Assembly (NCBI GenBank): GCA_038212095.1
Contig: JBBQUW010000002.1
Location: 62,001 to 126,000, forward strand
DNA from: JAICYJ01 sp038212095
GTDB lineage: Bacteria > Actinomycetota > Thermoleophilia > Gaiellales > JAICJC01
Direction of reading: 5' to 3'
DNA: 64,000 nt
Positions 23,933 to 31,663 of the stretch are shown piece after piece. The number at the start of each line of letters is the position of its first letter. The stretch's first letter is position 1. The translations under genes and the position numbers were made by a program. The notes beneath the pieces are model-generated. The model was given only the letters and a program-made list of their open reading frames with translations. It was not told where the DNA came from and made no database searches.

Positions 23933-25044
23933 TGCGCATCGCCTCGGTCGAGACCCGCACCTACCGCCACCCGTTTGATCCCCCGTTCCGTGCAGCCTGG
24001 GATCCCGTGCCACGGGCCGCCCAGGAAGCGACGCTCGTGATCATCACCGGCGACGATGGGCAGGTCGGCTTTGCCAGCGGCGGCGATGGTCTGCCCGATC
24101 GCGCCCTACTTGACCGGCTGCTGCGCGGGACCGACCCGGGCGATGCGGCCACGATCGCGCGGATCTGCGAGACGGTGGACTTCCACGGCGGGCGGCCCTG
24201 GGCGGTCGAGGTGGCCTGCTGGGATCTGGTGGGGCGGGCCGCGGGCCGGCCGCTGTGGCAGATGCTGGGCGGGCGCCAGCCGCGCATGCTGGCGTACGCC
24301 TCGACCGGCGAGCTGGCCGAGCCGGCCGAGCGGGCGCGACGTGCGGTCGCGCTGCGCGATCGCGGGCTGCGGGCGCTCAAGATCCGTTTCCACCACGCCG
24401 ACTGGCGCGACGACGTGGCGGTGGTCAAGGCCGTGCGAGCGGCCGTCGGCGACGAGATGGAGATCATGGTGGACGCCAACCAGGGCTGGCGGATGCCGGG
24501 AGACACCGCGCCCAGCTGGGAGCTCGAGACGGCTGTCGCCTGCGCCGAGGGATTGGCCCCGCTGCGCGTGCACTGGCTGGAGGAGCCGCTGCACACGGCG
24601 GATCTGGAGGGGTACGCGGCGCTTTGTGAGCGGGTGTCGGTGCCGATCGCCGCCGGAGAGATGGTGCGGCAATCGCACGAGGCTCGCGATCTGATCTTGC
24701 GCGGCGGCGTCGACGTGATCCAGTGCGACGTGCTGTTCTGCGGCGGCATCAGCGGCTGTCAGGCACTGGCGTCGCTGGCGTCGGCACACGGCCGCGTGTG
24801 GTCGCCGCACACCTGGTCGAACGGCTACGGCCTGGTCGCGAACCTCCACGCGGCCTGCGGATTCTCGACCCACCCGTACATCGAGGTGCCGTACGATCCT
24901 CCCGCCTGGTCGGCGGAGCGGCGTGACTGGATCCTCCCGTTCGTGCTGGAGATCGACGCGGACGGGACGGTGGCGCCGCCACCGGGACCGGGCCTGGGCG
25001 TCGAGCCCGACCTCGACCAACTCGAGCAGTGGAGGATCGCATGA
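23932..25044 (+). CDS. Enolase-superfamily protein (mandelate racemase/muconate lactonizing group)
   Basis: A 370-residue enolase-superfamily enzyme. The barrel shows a K-x-R in LKIRFHHADW where the acid/base Lys sits. Metal ligands are the Asp of MVDANQGW, the Glu of WLEEPL and the Glu of AAGEM, and the His general base is in SPHTWSNG. This His places it in the mandelate racemase subgroup, mostly sugar-acid dehydratases or racemases. Flanked on both sides by zinc alcohol dehydrogenases and downstream of the importer, it probably dehydrates or isomerises a hydroxy-acid intermediate. Substrate not predictable here. Confidence 0.88.
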   Translation: MRIASVETRTYRHPFDPPFRAAWDPVPRAAQEATLVIITGDDGQVGFASGGDGLPDRALLDRLLRGTDPGDAATIARICETVDFHGGRPWAVEVACWDLVGRAAGRPLWQMLGGRQPRMLAYASTGELAEPAERARRAVALRDRGLRALKIRFHHADWRDDVAVVKAVRAAVGDEMEIMVDANQGWRMPGDTAPSWELETAVACAEGLAPLRVHWLEEPLHTADLEGYAALCERVSVPIAAGEMVRQSHEARDLILRGGVDVIQCDVLFCGGISGCQALASLASAHGRVWSPHTWSNGYGLVANLHAACGFSTHPYIEVPYDPPAWSAERRDWILPFVLEIDADGTVAPPPGPGLGVEPDLDQLEQWRIA

Positions 25045-26183
25045 GCGAGGGCGGGATGCCGGTGCGCGCGGCGGTGTTGCGGGCGATCGGCGGGCCGTTG
25101 ACGGTCGAGGAGTTGGTGCTGGCGCCGCCGGAGCAGGGGGAGGTGCTGGTGCGGGTGGCGGCGGCCGGCGTCTGCCACTCCGACGTGCACCTGGCCGACG
25201 GCCACCTCGGGCTCGAGCGCCAGCCGATCGTGCTCGGCCACGAGGGTGCCGGCGTGGTCGAGGCGGTGGGAGCCGGAGTCCACCACGTGCGGGCGGGAGA
25301 CCACGTCGTGTTCTGTTTCGTGCCGGCCTGTGGTCACTGCGGCCAGTGCCGGGCGGGGCGTACCAACCTGTGTGAGATTGCGGCGGAGCGGAATCGGCTG
25401 GGCGTGCTGGGCGACGGCACCACCCGGCTGTCCTTTCCCGGAGGCGGCCCGGTCAAGCACTTCCTCAGCGTGGCCTGCTTCGCGGAGCGGTGCGTGGTGC
25501 CGGCCGCAGCGGCGATTCCGCTGCCGCGGGGGCTGCCGCTGTGGCAGGCGGCGCTGATCGGCTGCAGCGTGGTCACGGGCATCGGTGCCGTTCGGAACGC
25601 GTCGCGTGTCCGAGTCGATGAGAGCGTGGCCGTGATCGGCTGTGGCGGGGTCGGTCTGCAGGTTGTGTCCGGCGCCCGGCTGGCCGGCGCCGGCAGGATC
25701 GTGGCCATCGACCGCAGCCCGGAGAAGCTGGCGATGGCGACGGCTCGCGGCGCGACGCACACGGTGCTGGCGGACGAGGATGTGGTGGAGCGGGTGCGCC
25801 AGATCTGCGCCGGCGGCGGGGCCGACCACGCGATCGAGGTGGTCGGTCGGCCGGAGACGATCCGCCAGGCGTTCGACATGGTGAAGCCGGGCGGCACCGC
25901 GTTGGTGGTGGGGTTAGCGCCGAGCGGGCTCGAGATCTCGATTCCGGCGCTCGACCTGATCAGCGACAAGACGCTGCGCGGCTGCTTCTATGGCTCGTCG
26001 AACGTGGCGGCGGAGATCCCGTTCATGATCGAGATGGTGTTGGACGGCAGACTGGACGTGGCGGGGGCGGTGTCCGACTTCACCGACCTGGAGGGCATCG
26101 AAGCGGCGTTCGGCCGGCTGCGCCGCGGCGAAGGCGCCCGTACGGTGGTGGTGCTCGACCCCGTTACCGCCGGCGCGCCCTGA
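25041..26183 (+). CDS. Zinc-dependent alcohol dehydrogenase (second copy in the locus)
   Basis: A 380-residue zinc MDR similar in plan to the ADH at 22.8 kb: GVCHSDVHLADG, GHEGAGVVE, CGHCGQCRAGRTNLC, GCSVVTGIGA and NAD loop GCGGVGLQVVSG. This is the class III/mycothiol- or formaldehyde-type ADH layout. The ATG at 25041 lies in an ATGA overlap with the enolase-superfamily gene. It is the last gene of the right arm; the palindromic tandem repeats begin 28 nt after its stop. Confidence 0.9.
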   Translation: MSEGGMPVRAAVLRAIGGPLTVEELVLAPPEQGEVLVRVAAAGVCHSDVHLADGHLGLERQPIVLGHEGAGVVEAVGAGVHHVRAGDHVVFCFVPACGHCGQCRAGRTNLCEIAAERNRLGVLGDGTTRLSFPGGGPVKHFLSVACFAERCVVPAAAAIPLPRGLPLWQAALIGCSVVTGIGAVRNASRVRVDESVAVIGCGGVGLQVVSGARLAGAGRIVAIDRSPEKLAMATARGATHTVLADEDVVERVRQICAGGGADHAIEVVGRPETIRQAFDMVKPGGTALVVGLAPSGLEISIPALDLISDKTLRGCFYGSSNVAAEIPFMIEMVLDGRLDVAGAVSDFTDLEGIEAAFGRLRRGEGARTVVVLDPVTAGAP

Positions 26184-26211
26184 CCGGCCCGCCACAAGCG
26201 CAACGAGTCCG

Positions 26212-26473
26212 TGACAAAGGTGCGTCACACGCCGCGTGAGGGGTCAGACCCCTCCCACCGCTCCCGTGACGTGATCGTGGTCACCACCGCACGGCTGCAA
26301 CGCCGGCGCGACGAAGGTGTGTCACTGGTCGTGAGAGGGGTCAGACCCCTCTCACGGGGCCTGTGATGCGATCGTGACGAAGATGCGCGGAGGTAACGAG
26401 CGCGCGTCGAAGGTGTGTCGCGGGTCGAGGGAGGGGTCTGACCCCTCTCACAGCGAGTGTGACTCGATCGTGG
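26212..26473. repeat. Three ~96-bp tandem units carrying a GGGGTCAGACCCC palindrome
   Basis: Three imperfect units repeat with 96-97 bp spacing. Each has an A-A-G-G-T-G-(T/C)-G-T-C head (26216, 26314 and 26410 region), a palindrome (26236-26258, 26331-26355, 26427-26451) and a GTGA-NNN-GATCGTG tail (26266, 26363, 26459). The middle palindrome is perfect: 12-nt arms around a single A. The third copy has a central T, i.e. reads in the other orientation. The array fills the gap between two convergent genes. It has no open reading frame of interest. Related palindromes occur at 43.1-43.3 kb. Confidence 0.85.
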
Positions 26474-26508
26474 CGGAACTCTGCGTTCCTCCGCTCACGA
26501 AGCAGTCC

Positions 26509-27936
26509 TCAGGGCATGCCGGCGCCGACCCACGCGGCGAGCGCGTCGAGGTCGTTGCTGGGAGCTTGGCCCGGCCCGACGAACGAGATCAGCTCCCGCG
26601 TGCGGGCGTGCGCCGTGACGGTCCCCCGACCGAGCGGACCAACGCCTCGAAGGTCGACCGCCTGCGCAGCCGCCACAAGCTCCACCGCACCCAGCCGGCT
26701 ACCCAGCGAGACCATCTCCGCCAAGCGCCTCGCGCCCAACGGCGCCATCGTCATGTGATCCTCGATCCCGCCGGCGATCGACGAGGTCGGCAGATCCAGC
26801 GACACCGGACCAGCCAGCAACCTCGCCTCGGCCGCCAACGCCGACGCGCCGCCCCCGATCAGAGCGAGTACGTCGTCAGGACTGTCAACAGCACGCAGAC
26901 CGGTCGCGATGCCGGAGAACTGCTGCGCGAGGTGCTTCTGCACCCTCTCGCAGGCCATCGTCAACAGCTGCCCGAGCGAGATCCGGAAGAAGTCCAGCGC
27001 GGCCGCCACCGGCGTGATGTCGAAGTTGCCGACCGAGATCATCCGCCGCTCCGACGGCACCAGCATCGGGTTGTCGCCCGACGAGTTGAGCTCGGTCTCG
27101 AGCTGCGCAGTGGCGAACTCGAGCGCGTCGCGGGCAGCGCCATGCACCTGCGGGATGCATCGGAACGAGAGCGGATCCTGCAGGTGGCGCGGCGCGTCCG
27201 GCTGCCAGATGTAGCTGCCCTCCAACAGATGCCGGAGCCGGGCGATCGTGTCGCCGAGCCCGCGGTAGGGACGCGCGACGGCCACGTCCGAGTGGAGCAC
27301 GGTCGGATTGCCGGCGAAGCCCTCCAGGCTCAGCGCCGCCACCACGTCGAAGGCCTCCAGCAGGTCGCGCGCGTCGTTGAGCGCGATCGCGCCGTGCCCG
27401 ACCGAGAGGCTGTTGGCGTTCAGCATCGCCAGCGCCTCGCCCTGCTCAAGGCGCAGCCCGCGATCGAGCAGGCCGCTGGCAATCTCGGCCATCGCCGGCA
27501 GGTCGGACTGGCCGACCGAGCCGATCGAGTGCACCTGCGGCGTGAAGCCGTCGTTGAGTGCGTCCACATACGCCTGTGCCACCTCCGGCCGCACCATCGC
27601 CCGGCCGCGCGCCAGCGCGTTGACGCGATGCAGCATTGCCGCTCGTACCACCGCCTCGGGCAGCAGCGGCCCATGCCCCGTGCAGTGGGCCTGAATTGTC
27701 AGCCGGCTGTATCGCTCCACGTCCTCCACGGTCTGTGAGACGCCGCGCAGCGCCCCGACGCCGGTCGTGAGGCCGTAGACGCGCTCGCCGGACGCGACCA
27801 GGTCGCGAACGATCGCGTGCGCCTGCCGCATCCGCTCCACCGCCTCGCTGGACAGCCGTGCCTCGCGTCCCTCGCGCGCAACCGCGACGACGTCGGCGAT
27901 CCGCAGACCAGCTCCGGTGAGGATGATCGGCTCCAT
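26509..27936 (-). CDS. Histidine ammonia-lyase-fold protein lacking the MIO triad
   Basis: A 475-residue member of the aromatic amino acid lyase superfamily. Conserved parts include YGLTTGVGALR (~54-64), NSSGDNPML, QVHGAARDAL and RVQKHLAQQF. Canonical enzymes carry G-S-x-G-A-S-G-D-L, whose Ala-Ser-Gly cyclises to the MIO electrophile. Here residues 139-147 read GSVGQSDLP: Ala is Gln and the Gly is gone, so MIO cannot form. An unusual elimination (better leaving group) or another activity is expected. The ATG at 27936 lies 7 nt behind TATGAT, so it has its own leaderless promoter. It sits 27 nt downstream of the EgtB-like gene on the same strand. Family sure; substrate open. Confidence 0.85.
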   Translation of the reverse strand: MEPIILTGAGLRIADVVAVAREGREARLSSEAVERMRQAHAIVRDLVASGERVYGLTTGVGALRGVSQTVEDVERYSRLTIQAHCTGHGPLLPEAVVRAAMLHRVNALARGRAMVRPEVAQAYVDALNDGFTPQVHSIGSVGQSDLPAMAEIASGLLDRGLRLEQGEALAMLNANSLSVGHGAIALNDARDLLEAFDVVAALSLEGFAGNPTVLHSDVAVARPYRGLGDTIARLRHLLEGSYIWQPDAPRHLQDPLSFRCIPQVHGAARDALEFATAQLETELNSSGDNPMLVPSERRMISVGNFDITPVAAALDFFRISLGQLLTMACERVQKHLAQQFSGIATGLRAVDSPDDVLALIGGGASALAAEARLLAGPVSLDLPTSSIAGGIEDHMTMAPLGARRLAEMVSLGSRLGAVELVAAAQAVDLRGVGPLGRGTVTAHARTRELISFVGPGQAPSNDLDALAAWVGAGMP

Positions 27937-27945
27937 CACGCCGAT

Positions 27946-27951
27946 CATAGG
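27946..27951 (-). promoter_or_regulatory. -10 element of the MIO-less lyase gene
   Basis: TATGAT on the minus strand, one base off consensus, ends 7 nt before the ATG at 27936. It lies between the EgtB stop and the lyase start, so the lyase can be transcribed apart from EgtB. Confidence 0.55.
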
Positions 27952-27963
27952 ATGCCGGGCGGC

Positions 27964-29256
27964 TCAGACGTCGCGGGCGCAGCGAAACCCGGCGAAGATC
28001 TGCCGCCGGATCGGATGATCCCAGTTGCGCGCCGTGATCCGTGCCAGACTCGGGTCGGTGGCCCACGAGCCACCTCGCAGCACCTTGTATCCGGAGCCGA
28101 AGAACACCTCCGAGTACTCGGCATACGGGAACGCCACGAAGCCCGGGTAGGGCGCGAAATCGCTCGACGTCCACTCCCACACGTCGCCGATCATCTGGTG
28201 GCAGCCCAGGTCGCTGACGCCGGCCGGGTACGCACCCACCGGTGCCGGCCGGAAGCACTCCCCACCCAGGTTCGCCGAGAGCGGCGTCGACCGCGAGCCC
28301 TGCGCCGCGCGCTCCCACTCGGCCTCGCTCGGCAGTCGCTTGCCCGCCCAGCGCGCGAAGGCGTCGGCCTCGTACCAGCAGACGTGCTGCACGGGCTCGT
28401 CCAGCGGCAGCGGCTCGCGCCGCCCGAACCGGATCCGCGTCCACCCTCCGGCGTCGCGCTCCCAGAACTGCGGGTGCTCCAACTGCGCTTCCAACCGGTG
28501 CGCAAACCCCGTCTCACTCCAGTGCCGTGGGTCGTCGTAACCGCCGTCCTCGACGAAGGCCAGGAACGCGGCATTGGTCACCGGATGGGCGTCGATCGCG
28601 TACGGATCCAGTTCAACGTCGTGCCGGTCGCGCTCGTTGTCGTAGGCCCAGCTGCGGTCGTCGCTTCCCATTGCAAACCGGCCACCGGGCACGCGCACCT
28701 CGCCGGACGTGCCGCCGGCGGACGGCACCCGCCGCTCGTGCCACGGAAAGTCGGGCCCGCCGCGCAGCTGCAGCGCGGCCAGCATCGTCTCGACGTGCTG
28801 GTGCTCATGCTGGACGATCATGCGGTGCACGAAGCCGCCGCGGGTCAGCGGGTCGTCGTCGGCGAACAGTTCGCGGCCGAGCGATTCGAGCACCCGTTCG
28901 CGAACCTCGGCGCAGAAGGCGCGGGCATCGGCCGGTGCCAGCAGGTCGAGCTCCTGCCGCTCCTCCCGGCCATGCGCGAACGCGTCATAGATCTCGTCGA
29001 AGCGGGCATCGCCCGTACGCGCTCGGCCGCTGCGCCTGATCAGCCACAGATCCTCAAAATGGCCGATGTGGGCCAGATCCCACACCAGCGGCGACATCAG
29101 CGGCGACCACTGCGCCCGCAGATCCTCGTCGCTGAGCGGCTCCAAGAGCGCCAGCGTGCGCGCGCGGGCACGGCGCAGCTCGCCAACCACGTCCCACCGC
29201 TGCTCCTCGGCGGGGGCGGGTGCGATCTGCTCTCCGAAACGAGCGACCGGCGCCAT
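27964..29256 (-). CDS. egtB: EgtB-like iron(II)-dependent sulfoxide synthase
   Basis: A 430-residue protein with an N-terminal DinB-like bundle and a C-terminal formylglycine-generating-enzyme (FGE-sulfatase) domain, the EgtB layout. The iron ligands are visible: His63 in WDLAHIGHFE and the H-x3-H pair His150/His154 in VQHEHQHVE. FGE landmarks are PVTNAAFLAFVEDGGY, RLPSEAEWERAA, GDVWEWTSSDF and VLRGGSWAT. EgtB joins trimethylhistidine to a thiol by an oxidative C-S bond in ergothioneine synthesis. No EgtD or EgtC is adjacent; downstream is the MIO-less lyase. ATG 29256 is chosen because the DinB domain starts soon after. The exact thiol partner is unknown. Confidence 0.88.
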   Translation of the reverse strand: MAPVARFGEQIAPAPAEEQRWDVVGELRRARARTLALLEPLSDEDLRAQWSPLMSPLVWDLAHIGHFEDLWLIRRSGRARTGDARFDEIYDAFAHGREERQELDLLAPADARAFCAEVRERVLESLGRELFADDDPLTRGGFVHRMIVQHEHQHVETMLAALQLRGGPDFPWHERRVPSAGGTSGEVRVPGGRFAMGSDDRSWAYDNERDRHDVELDPYAIDAHPVTNAAFLAFVEDGGYDDPRHWSETGFAHRLEAQLEHPQFWERDAGGWTRIRFGRREPLPLDEPVQHVCWYEADAFARWAGKRLPSEAEWERAAQGSRSTPLSANLGGECFRPAPVGAYPAGVSDLGCHQMIGDVWEWTSSDFAPYPGFVAFPYAEYSEVFFGSGYKVLRGGSWATDPSLARITARNWDHPIRRQIFAGFRCARDV

Positions 29257-29286
29257 GCCGGAAGTAGAGCACATGAACGAGCTCTG

Positions 29287-29292
29287 TACACT
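29287..29292 (+). promoter_or_regulatory. -10 element of the MetE-like gene
   Basis: TACACT ends 7 nt before a TTG (29300) that opens the conserved K-P-A-L-I-A-H-T-D-V-V-G-S start of the MetE-like protein. This supports a leaderless TTG start over the in-frame ATG at 29273. Confidence 0.5.
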
Positions 29293-29299
29293 CTCACCG

Positions 29300-30418
29300 T
29301 TGAAGCCAGCCCTCATAGCCCATACCGACGTGGTCGGCAGCCTGCTGCGGCCAGACGCCCTGCTTGATGCGCGCGCTCGTCTGGAACGAGGCGAGATCAC
29401 GGCTGCCGAGTTCAAGCCGATCGAGGACCAGGCGGTGGACGAGGCCGTCTCGTTGCAGGAGGGAGCAGGAGTCGACGTGGTGACCGACGGCGAGATGCGC
29501 CGGCTCTCGTTCCAGAGCGGCCTGCCGGATGCCGTCCACGGGTTCGGCGAGGTGCCGCTGGACGCGTATCTGTGGGGGGAGTGGCACGGCGACGGGCCGG
29601 TCGGTGACCGCGCCACCGAACGTCCGCACCGATTGGGCGTGCGCGAGCCGCTGCGCCGTCGCCGCCACATCGCCGCCGAGGAGTTCACATATCTGCGGAG
29701 CCGCGCGACAGCGATCCCGAAGGTGACGCTGACCAGCCCCAGCCTGTACGCCAACCTGTGGTCGCCGGACATCTCGCGCGATGCGTATCCGACGCTGGAC
29801 GAGTTTCTGGCCGACGTCGTCGCGATCATGTGCGACGAGGTGCGCGAGTTGGAGCGGCTGGGTGCTCGCTACATCCAGCTCGACGCGCCGCACTACCCGC
29901 TGCTGATCGACCCGGCCACGCGCGGCTTCTACGAGTCGCAGGGCTGGACGATCGAACGCTGGCTCGACCGCGGCATCGAGCTGGACAATGCCGTGATCGC
30001 GGCCGCGCCGGCGGTCACGTTCGGGTTCCATCTCTGCCGTGGCAACCAGGGAAGCCGCTGGCTGGTCTCGGGCGGCTATGACCCGATCGCGGCCCACCTC
30101 TTTCGCGGCGTGGCGGCCGAGCGACTGTTGCTGGAGTACGACGATGAGCGGTCGGGAACGTTCCAGCCGCTGGCCGAGGTTCCCGATGACAAGGTGGTGG
30201 TGCTGGGCCTGGTCACCACCAAGTCGGCACGCCGCGAGAGCGTCGAGGAGCTGCGCGGGCGGGTGCACGAGGCGGCCCGCTTCATCGATCTCGAGCGGCT
30301 GGCGATATCGCCCCAGTGTGGTTTCGCGACCTCCGTGATCGGCAACGCGGTGACGGTCGCCGACGAACAGGGCAAGCTGGCGACGATGGTCGAGGCAGCC
30401 GCAACGATCTGGTCGTGA
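29300..30418 (+). CDS. Cobalamin-independent methionine synthase (MetE C-terminal)-like protein
   Basis: A 372-residue single-domain relative of the MetE catalytic domain. It begins at the conserved T-D-V-V-G-S-L-L-R-P strand; the zinc-type ligands are His and Cys in FHLCRGN and Cys in ISPQCGF. Short MetE-like proteins methylate or demethylate varied thiols and usually lack the N-terminal folate domain, as here. It is divergent from EgtB, with 43 bp between starts. A link to the EgtB/lyase pair (sulfur or methyl transfer chemistry) is tempting but unproven. An alternative ATG start at 29273 would add nine residues. Confidence 0.85.
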   Translation: MKPALIAHTDVVGSLLRPDALLDARARLERGEITAAEFKPIEDQAVDEAVSLQEGAGVDVVTDGEMRRLSFQSGLPDAVHGFGEVPLDAYLWGEWHGDGPVGDRATERPHRLGVREPLRRRRHIAAEEFTYLRSRATAIPKVTLTSPSLYANLWSPDISRDAYPTLDEFLADVVAIMCDEVRELERLGARYIQLDAPHYPLLIDPATRGFYESQGWTIERWLDRGIELDNAVIAAAPAVTFGFHLCRGNQGSRWLVSGGYDPIAAHLFRGVAAERLLLEYDDERSGTFQPLAEVPDDKVVVLGLVTTKSARRESVEELRGRVHEAARFIDLERLAISPQCGFATSVIGNAVTVADEQGKLATMVEAAATIWS

Positions 30419-30532
30419 GGATCGGCTCATGGCGCCGCGGGGGTAGCGGTGCTAGCGTTCCCGCTCCGGCGCGTGAATCGGAGCTGCCGGGGGCATGAAC
30501 ATGTGGAACGAACCAGACGTTCGGAGGACAGG

Positions 30533-31663
30533 GTGTCGATGAAACGACTGTTCGTGGTCGCTCCGACGCGGCGAGATCTGCTCAACCTGGCCGATCCACG
30601 GCTGCTGTCGCGGTTCGACCTCGTGTTCGAGGAAGGCCCCGGTCTGAGCGGCGTGTTCGGCTCCAGCGATTCGACCGCAGCGCTGGCGGTGGTGGTGGCC
30701 GATCGGCTCGGCCTGCCCGGCCCCGGCTACGAAGCGTTCATGCGCTGCCACGACAAGCTGACGTCACGCCGCATCCAGTCCGCCGTGGTGCCCGAGGCGA
30801 CGCCTCGATTCGAACCCGTGGACGCGCAGCGCCCGCCCGACCGCCCACCGCTCCCATACCCGTTCTTCATCAAGCCGGTGCAGGGTCACCTGTCGCAACA
30901 CGCCTACCGCATCGACTCCGACCAGCGGCTGAGCGAGGTGCTGGCGCTCGCCCGTCGCAACAGCTTCCGTCACCTGATCGCCGAGCAGCTGCTGTCCGGT
31001 CGGCTGGTCACGTTCGAGGGCTTCATGCACGGCGGGAGGATGACGCCGATCGGGGTCACCGATGCCGTGATGCACGAGAACGGCATCAGCTTCACGCGCT
31101 TCGAGTACCCAAGCACGCTGCCTCCCGGCCCCCAGCAGGCGATGGCGGACGTCGCGGCTCGTCTGATGCCGGCGATCGGCTTCGACCAGTCGATCTTCAA
31201 CATCGAGTTCTTCGTCGCCGACGATGATCGTGTCTCGGTGGTTGAGGTGAACGGCCGCATGTCGTCGCAGTTCGGGCCGCTGGTGCGGGCTGTGCACGGC
31301 GTCTCCAGCTACGAGCTGCAGCTCGAGCTGGCGGCGGGTGGTTCTCCCACGCTGCCGCCCCGCCGGGAGGGCGTTGTGGCCGCCAGCTTCCTGCTGCGCG
31401 CGTTCGAGGACGCGATCGTGCGGGCTGTTCCCGACACCGCGCCGGTCAACGAGGCCTTTCCCGGCGCGCAGATCGAGCTTCTGGTGCGCGAGGGGCAGCG
31501 GCTGTCGGAGAACGACGACGACGTGCTGTCGCACCGGTTGGCGGTGGTGGCGCTGTCCGGCCCCGACCAGGCCACGCTCAACGAGCGCTACCGGCGGGCG
31601 GTCGAGCTGCTGCCGTTCCAGCTGACCGCGGTGCCCGCCCGCATCGGCCAGCACGTCAACTAG
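30533..31663 (+). CDS. ATP-grasp family protein
   Basis: A 376-residue ATP-grasp enzyme. The N-terminal fragment (RLFVVAPTRRDLL), the central ATP-binding part (PYPFFIKPVQGHLSQHAYRI, then HLIAEQLLSGRLVTFEGF) and the metal-binding NIEFFVADDDRVSVVEVNGRM are recognisable. Members ligate carboxylates to amines or thiols using ATP. Start GTG 30533 is chosen because GGAGG (30523-30527) lies 5 nt upstream; ATG 30539 is the alternative. The 3' end overlaps the convergent Eis-like gene by 4 nt. Substrates are unknown. Confidence 0.82.
   Translation: MSMKRLFVVAPTRRDLLNLADPRLLSRFDLVFEEGPGLSGVFGSSDSTAALAVVVADRLGLPGPGYEAFMRCHDKLTSRRIQSAVVPEATPRFEPVDAQRPPDRPPLPYPFFIKPVQGHLSQHAYRIDSDQRLSEVLALARRNSFRHLIAEQLLSGRLVTFEGFMHGGRMTPIGVTDAVMHENGISFTRFEYPSTLPPGPQQAMADVAARLMPAIGFDQSIFNIEFFVADDDRVSVVEVNGRMSSQFGPLVRAVHGVSSYELQLELAAGGSPTLPPRREGVVAASFLLRAFEDAIVRAVPDTAPVNEAFPGAQIELLVREGQRLSENDDDVLSHRLAVVALSGPDQATLNERYRRAVELLPFQLTAVPARIGQHVN

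Noticed and set aside
26212..26473. Possible short CRISPR array
   Set aside because: Units are tandem and similar along most of their length, there are no unique spacers of constant length between identical repeats, and no cas genes are in the window.
29255..29300. ATG starts at 29255 or 29273 for the MetE-like gene
   Set aside because: The TACACT element with a 7-nt spacer and the onset of the conserved first strand both favour TTG 29300; the earlier starts remain possible.
30790..30830. GATTCGAACCC sequence resembling a tRNA T-arm
   Set aside because: It is inside the ATP-grasp coding frame, no acceptor or anticodon stem fits around it, and no tRNA was found elsewhere in the window.
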